From Stichopus chloronotus (Eukaryota; Echinodermata; Holothuroidea; Aspidochirotida; Stichopodidae), in assembly GCA_021234535.1 (NCBI GenBank), contig CM037838.1, positions 6,945,506 through 7,009,505 of the forward strand: DNA of 64,000 bases, in the 5' to 3' direction. Shown one piece after another: positions 61,577 through 64,000 of the stretch; the stretch's first letter is position 1, and each line of letters opens with the position of its first letter. The position numbers and the translations under genes are program-made. The notes under the pieces are model-generated. The model was not told the origin of the DNA and made no database searches. It was given only the letters and a program-made list of their open reading frames with translations.

Positions 61577-61769
61577 TACAGATTTATATAAAATGTTACC
61601 GTGACATTAAAAATTATTAAAGAAATTGTTTTTGTACAAGTTACATTTGGACAGACCTGTGAAATACATCATCTGTAACTTCTCCCTGTGTGTAACATAG
61701 CCTCTGTGTAATATTTTCTTATTCCACTGTCAGTATTCACTGTAAATTTGATGTATATATACATGGTTC

Positions 61770-61775
61770 AATAAA
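61770..61775 (+). terminator. Candidate poly(A) signal (AATAAA)
   Basis: AATAAA followed within 30 nt by GTGGTCTTACTGAGTGGTCCTG, a GT-rich stretch as expected for a cleavage region. This is the most distal candidate before the convergent gene. Confidence 0.45.
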
Positions 61776-61799
61776 GTGGTCTTACTGAGTGGTCCTGTA

Positions 61800-63005
61800 G
61801 CAGCAATGAGCCCACATGTCTCTGCAGTGAAACAAGTGACATAGGCAAAAACAAGACTTGAAGGTTGCTAACAAAAAAAAATCACTGTCACAAAAGATTT
61901 GTATAAGGACAGATGCTGGGTAAAAATACCTCTGATAATTATTACAGAACCAGTTGTAGAATTACCTGTTTGCACAGTGGAAACAGGGACTGCTTGGGAT
62001 GTTTGCACAGAACATTTGGTTCAAAAGGCACCTTTTGTGAATAAACCTCATATCAGCATTCACTTTTTGTGGGTAACAGATTAAATCTGAATTCAAGGGG
62101 ATGGCTACGGATGTTTGATTGGACCCAGAATCATTAACTGATGCTTCATTCTGCTGCATTGGTCTCTTGTGATAGGTGAAAAGCTTATCAGATTTTAAAG
62201 CAAGCCCACCAATATTATGTTTCGTGTCAGAGAAGACAGCCTATTGCAGTTTTTCTTTCAACTTGCAGTCAATCTGAAAAGGAAAAATCAAGCTGAGACA
62301 GACGTTAATGGACAAAACAAAAAAAAGGCTGTTTCACATCATCCACACTCCCTACCCCAAACAGGGGTGATTTCATATATATAGACATTAAATAATATTA
62401 TAATCTGACAATATCAGTAATATGCAGTTCACCCTGTGGCATTCTTAATCCATTTAATAATTTTTGATCCATTGAATCAATGTTTAATCTATTCAACAAC
62501 TTACTGATCTGTGTTGAAAGTTCTGTTCTTTGTCCAATGAACGTCTTGCAGGGAAAATGTGGATGGTCTCTCTGAATTTAATCGTATCATAAATATTTAT
62601 GTCACTTTACAGTTACAAAGCTCGTAACTATCTGGGTCGCTGCACCATTGGCACACTTGCGTTTGGGGTATTGCTCATTGACTGTAATTTCTAGCATCCA
62701 TTATTTACTTTTGATGATGGTGTTTGAAGATGTTCTATTAACAGCAAGTCTGCATTTTGCTAAACCCCTGACCTGGTTGTCTAAACGACAATCTTATCAC
62801 AGCATTTGGTTGTCTCTAAGACAGTCGAGGCATTTCCAATGCCAGGACTATCACTTAAGTTCTTCACTTGTGATTTCAGCAATACAACTGATCAAGCCTG
62901 AATCTAATTTGATACATTTATCCCACAGGTGATCCATTCTGCCTTACAGGAAGTCTAGATCCCTGAAATTATAGTCTGATCCATGCAGTTATATTCTGAT
63001 CCATG
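61800..63005 (-). other. Presumed 3' UTR of the convergent gene / intergenic
   Basis: No exon-like frame in either strand and no clear repeat, other than short GATCCAT words (about 62940-63005). On the minus strand it directly follows the stop codon at 63006-63008. Confidence 0.4.
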
Positions 63006-63887
63006 TCATATTCCACTTTTCTTGAGCAGTTTCCGAGGATCGTCCACATCAGTGAGGCCTTGAAATGACTCCTTTGCTGTAATAAATTATGTAAGAAATA
63101 TGAAACAAGCACGATGCAGCTGGATCAACTGCCAGTACTATTCCCCATCCCTCACCTTGTCAGTCACTATTTTCAATTAACCTCTCACAACTAAAAAATA
63201 TCAAATGGTCAAAGCTTAAGTTAGCAACTAAGCCTTCCTTAAGCAAGTGACTCTTTCTTTTGAAGATAACAAGTTTTGCTCTTAGGGCCCACCAGCTCCA
63301 ATACATTCCATTCCCCCTAACCCACCCCATTACTCCACTACACAGGTGCTTACAGAAGATATTAGCAATTAGCATACAGAGTATATTATCTCACTGCAGC
63401 AGATTGTCTCGGGTTTTCCTCCGTTGAATGGTTCCCCCCCCCCCCGATACACAAAATCTGGGTCACTTTTATTGTATTGATGAAATGCTCAATAAAGATC
63501 TTGAGAGAGCTTTGATGTATTTACTCTGATGCATTTACATTTATCTTTACTTGCATAGATTTCAAACAAACCGGGTGGAGTGGCAATGATTCTAAGATGG
63601 CGTCTCACTGCTGTTTGATCAATGGACATGTTTACGACCTTTTGATTTCGTAGGTAAACTACTTAAAGTGAGGTTACTGGTTTTCCTCACAGATGTATGT
63701 AGTAAGAAGTCACAAAGAGGCCAGCTGTCATTAATAACAAACAAAATGTAAATCCCCCTCCCACCAAGAAAAAAAAAAGAAACAGATAAAAGAACTCACT
63801 CAGGGCGTTTGTCTCATGTGAGAGAAACGAGTCAACTGATTCCTGGAACTGTTGAACCTGTTTCAATGTCTTCAGTAGCTCATCAAC
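63006..63887 (-). CDS. Unrecognised protein, last two coding exons (partial)
   Basis: Two minus-strand exons join in frame: 63887-63800 (88 nt) and 63076-63006 (71 nt, ending TGA). Both splice sites are good: acceptor TTTGTTTTCCAG, donor GTGAGT, acceptor AATTTATTACAG. The peptide is VDELLKTLKQVQQFQESVDS, then FLSHETNAL, then TKESFQGLTDVDDPRKLLKK and SGI. The first exon is predicted amphipathic helix or coiled coil; the tail is charged. The gene runs off the right edge, so most of it is outside. I do not recognise the family. Phase is assumed to be 0 at the start of the first exon, which is the only reading that gives both exons open with a natural stop. Confidence 0.6.
63077..63799 (-). other. 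Last intron of the convergent minus-strand gene
   Basis: It lies between the two exons above (723 bp). It holds a poly-C run at 63434-63445 and an A-rich run near 63768. Nothing else was recognised. Confidence 0.55.
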
Positions 63888-64000
63888 CTGGAAAACAAAC
63901 ACAGCCAAGCTTTGTGTTGACTGAGTTACAACAATATCAGCTTCTGTTCCAGTTTAATGACTCATAAACCTACTACTGCAGTATTAATCTCAATGACAGA

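Larger units (their letters stand above)
56930..61795 (+). other. Presumed 3' UTR and downstream flank of MAPKAP1
   Basis: No exon-like frame follows the stop. Candidate poly(A) signals lie at 59768-59773, 61528-61533 and 61770-61775, so the 3' UTR may be 2.9-4.9 kb with alternative ends. It contains a MITE-like element (59037-59510), an 81-bp tandem duplication (60041-60202), a poly-G run (61018-61031) and shorter G runs near 57093. The length is inference; 3' end reads are needed. Confidence 0.45.

Overview
The window is animal nuclear DNA: AT-rich, long introns, GT-AG splice sites, many microsatellites and small non-autonomous transposon copies, and no prokaryotic-style gene packing. The style (frequent TAGGCCTA-like words, kilobase introns, many MITEs) together with a SIN1 protein that is clearly metazoan but far from vertebrate suggests a marine invertebrate, perhaps an echinoderm or another non-vertebrate deuterostome. 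The species assignment is inference.

Layout. (1) 1-13.9 kb: apparently intergenic. No exon was recognised; it holds MITE-like repeats, microsatellites, long poly(G/C) runs and TCGAGTC-type repeat blocks. (2) 13.9-16.8 kb: a candidate promoter and non-coding first exon (TATA-like box near 13904, splice donor at 14057) followed by an intron. (3) 16,823-56,929: one plus-strand gene, MAPKAP1/SIN1, the mTORC2 subunit. I rebuilt it as 11 coding exons joined in one open frame of 538 residues, carrying the N-terminal SIN1 motif, CRIM domain, Ras-binding domain and PH domain. Every junction keeps phase, but only if a 26-nt micro-exon at 51730-51755 is included. (4) 56,930 to about 61.8 kb: presumed long 3' UTR with candidate AATAAA signals at 59768, 61528 and 61770. 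(5) 63,006-63,887 on the minus strand: the last two coding exons of a convergent gene that I could not name; its C-terminus is helical and charged.

The SIN1 introns are rich in repeats: a 1.14-kb hAT-like element with a perfect 8-bp target duplication, a 430-bp element with 15-bp perfect terminal inverted repeats, a foldback repeat family, a ~135-bp minisatellite carrying direct repeats of AGGTCA, a ~64-bp minisatellite, and a 270-bp purine tract. The observation most worth testing is that micro-exon 7, needed for the SIN1 reading frame, begins with 15 nt identical to the end of a transposon-like repeat found 20 kb upstream in intron 1; the host repeat copy has a matching inverted end about 700 bp before it. 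Nothing viral, no toxin gene, no CRISPR array, no rRNA and no convincing tRNA was seen.
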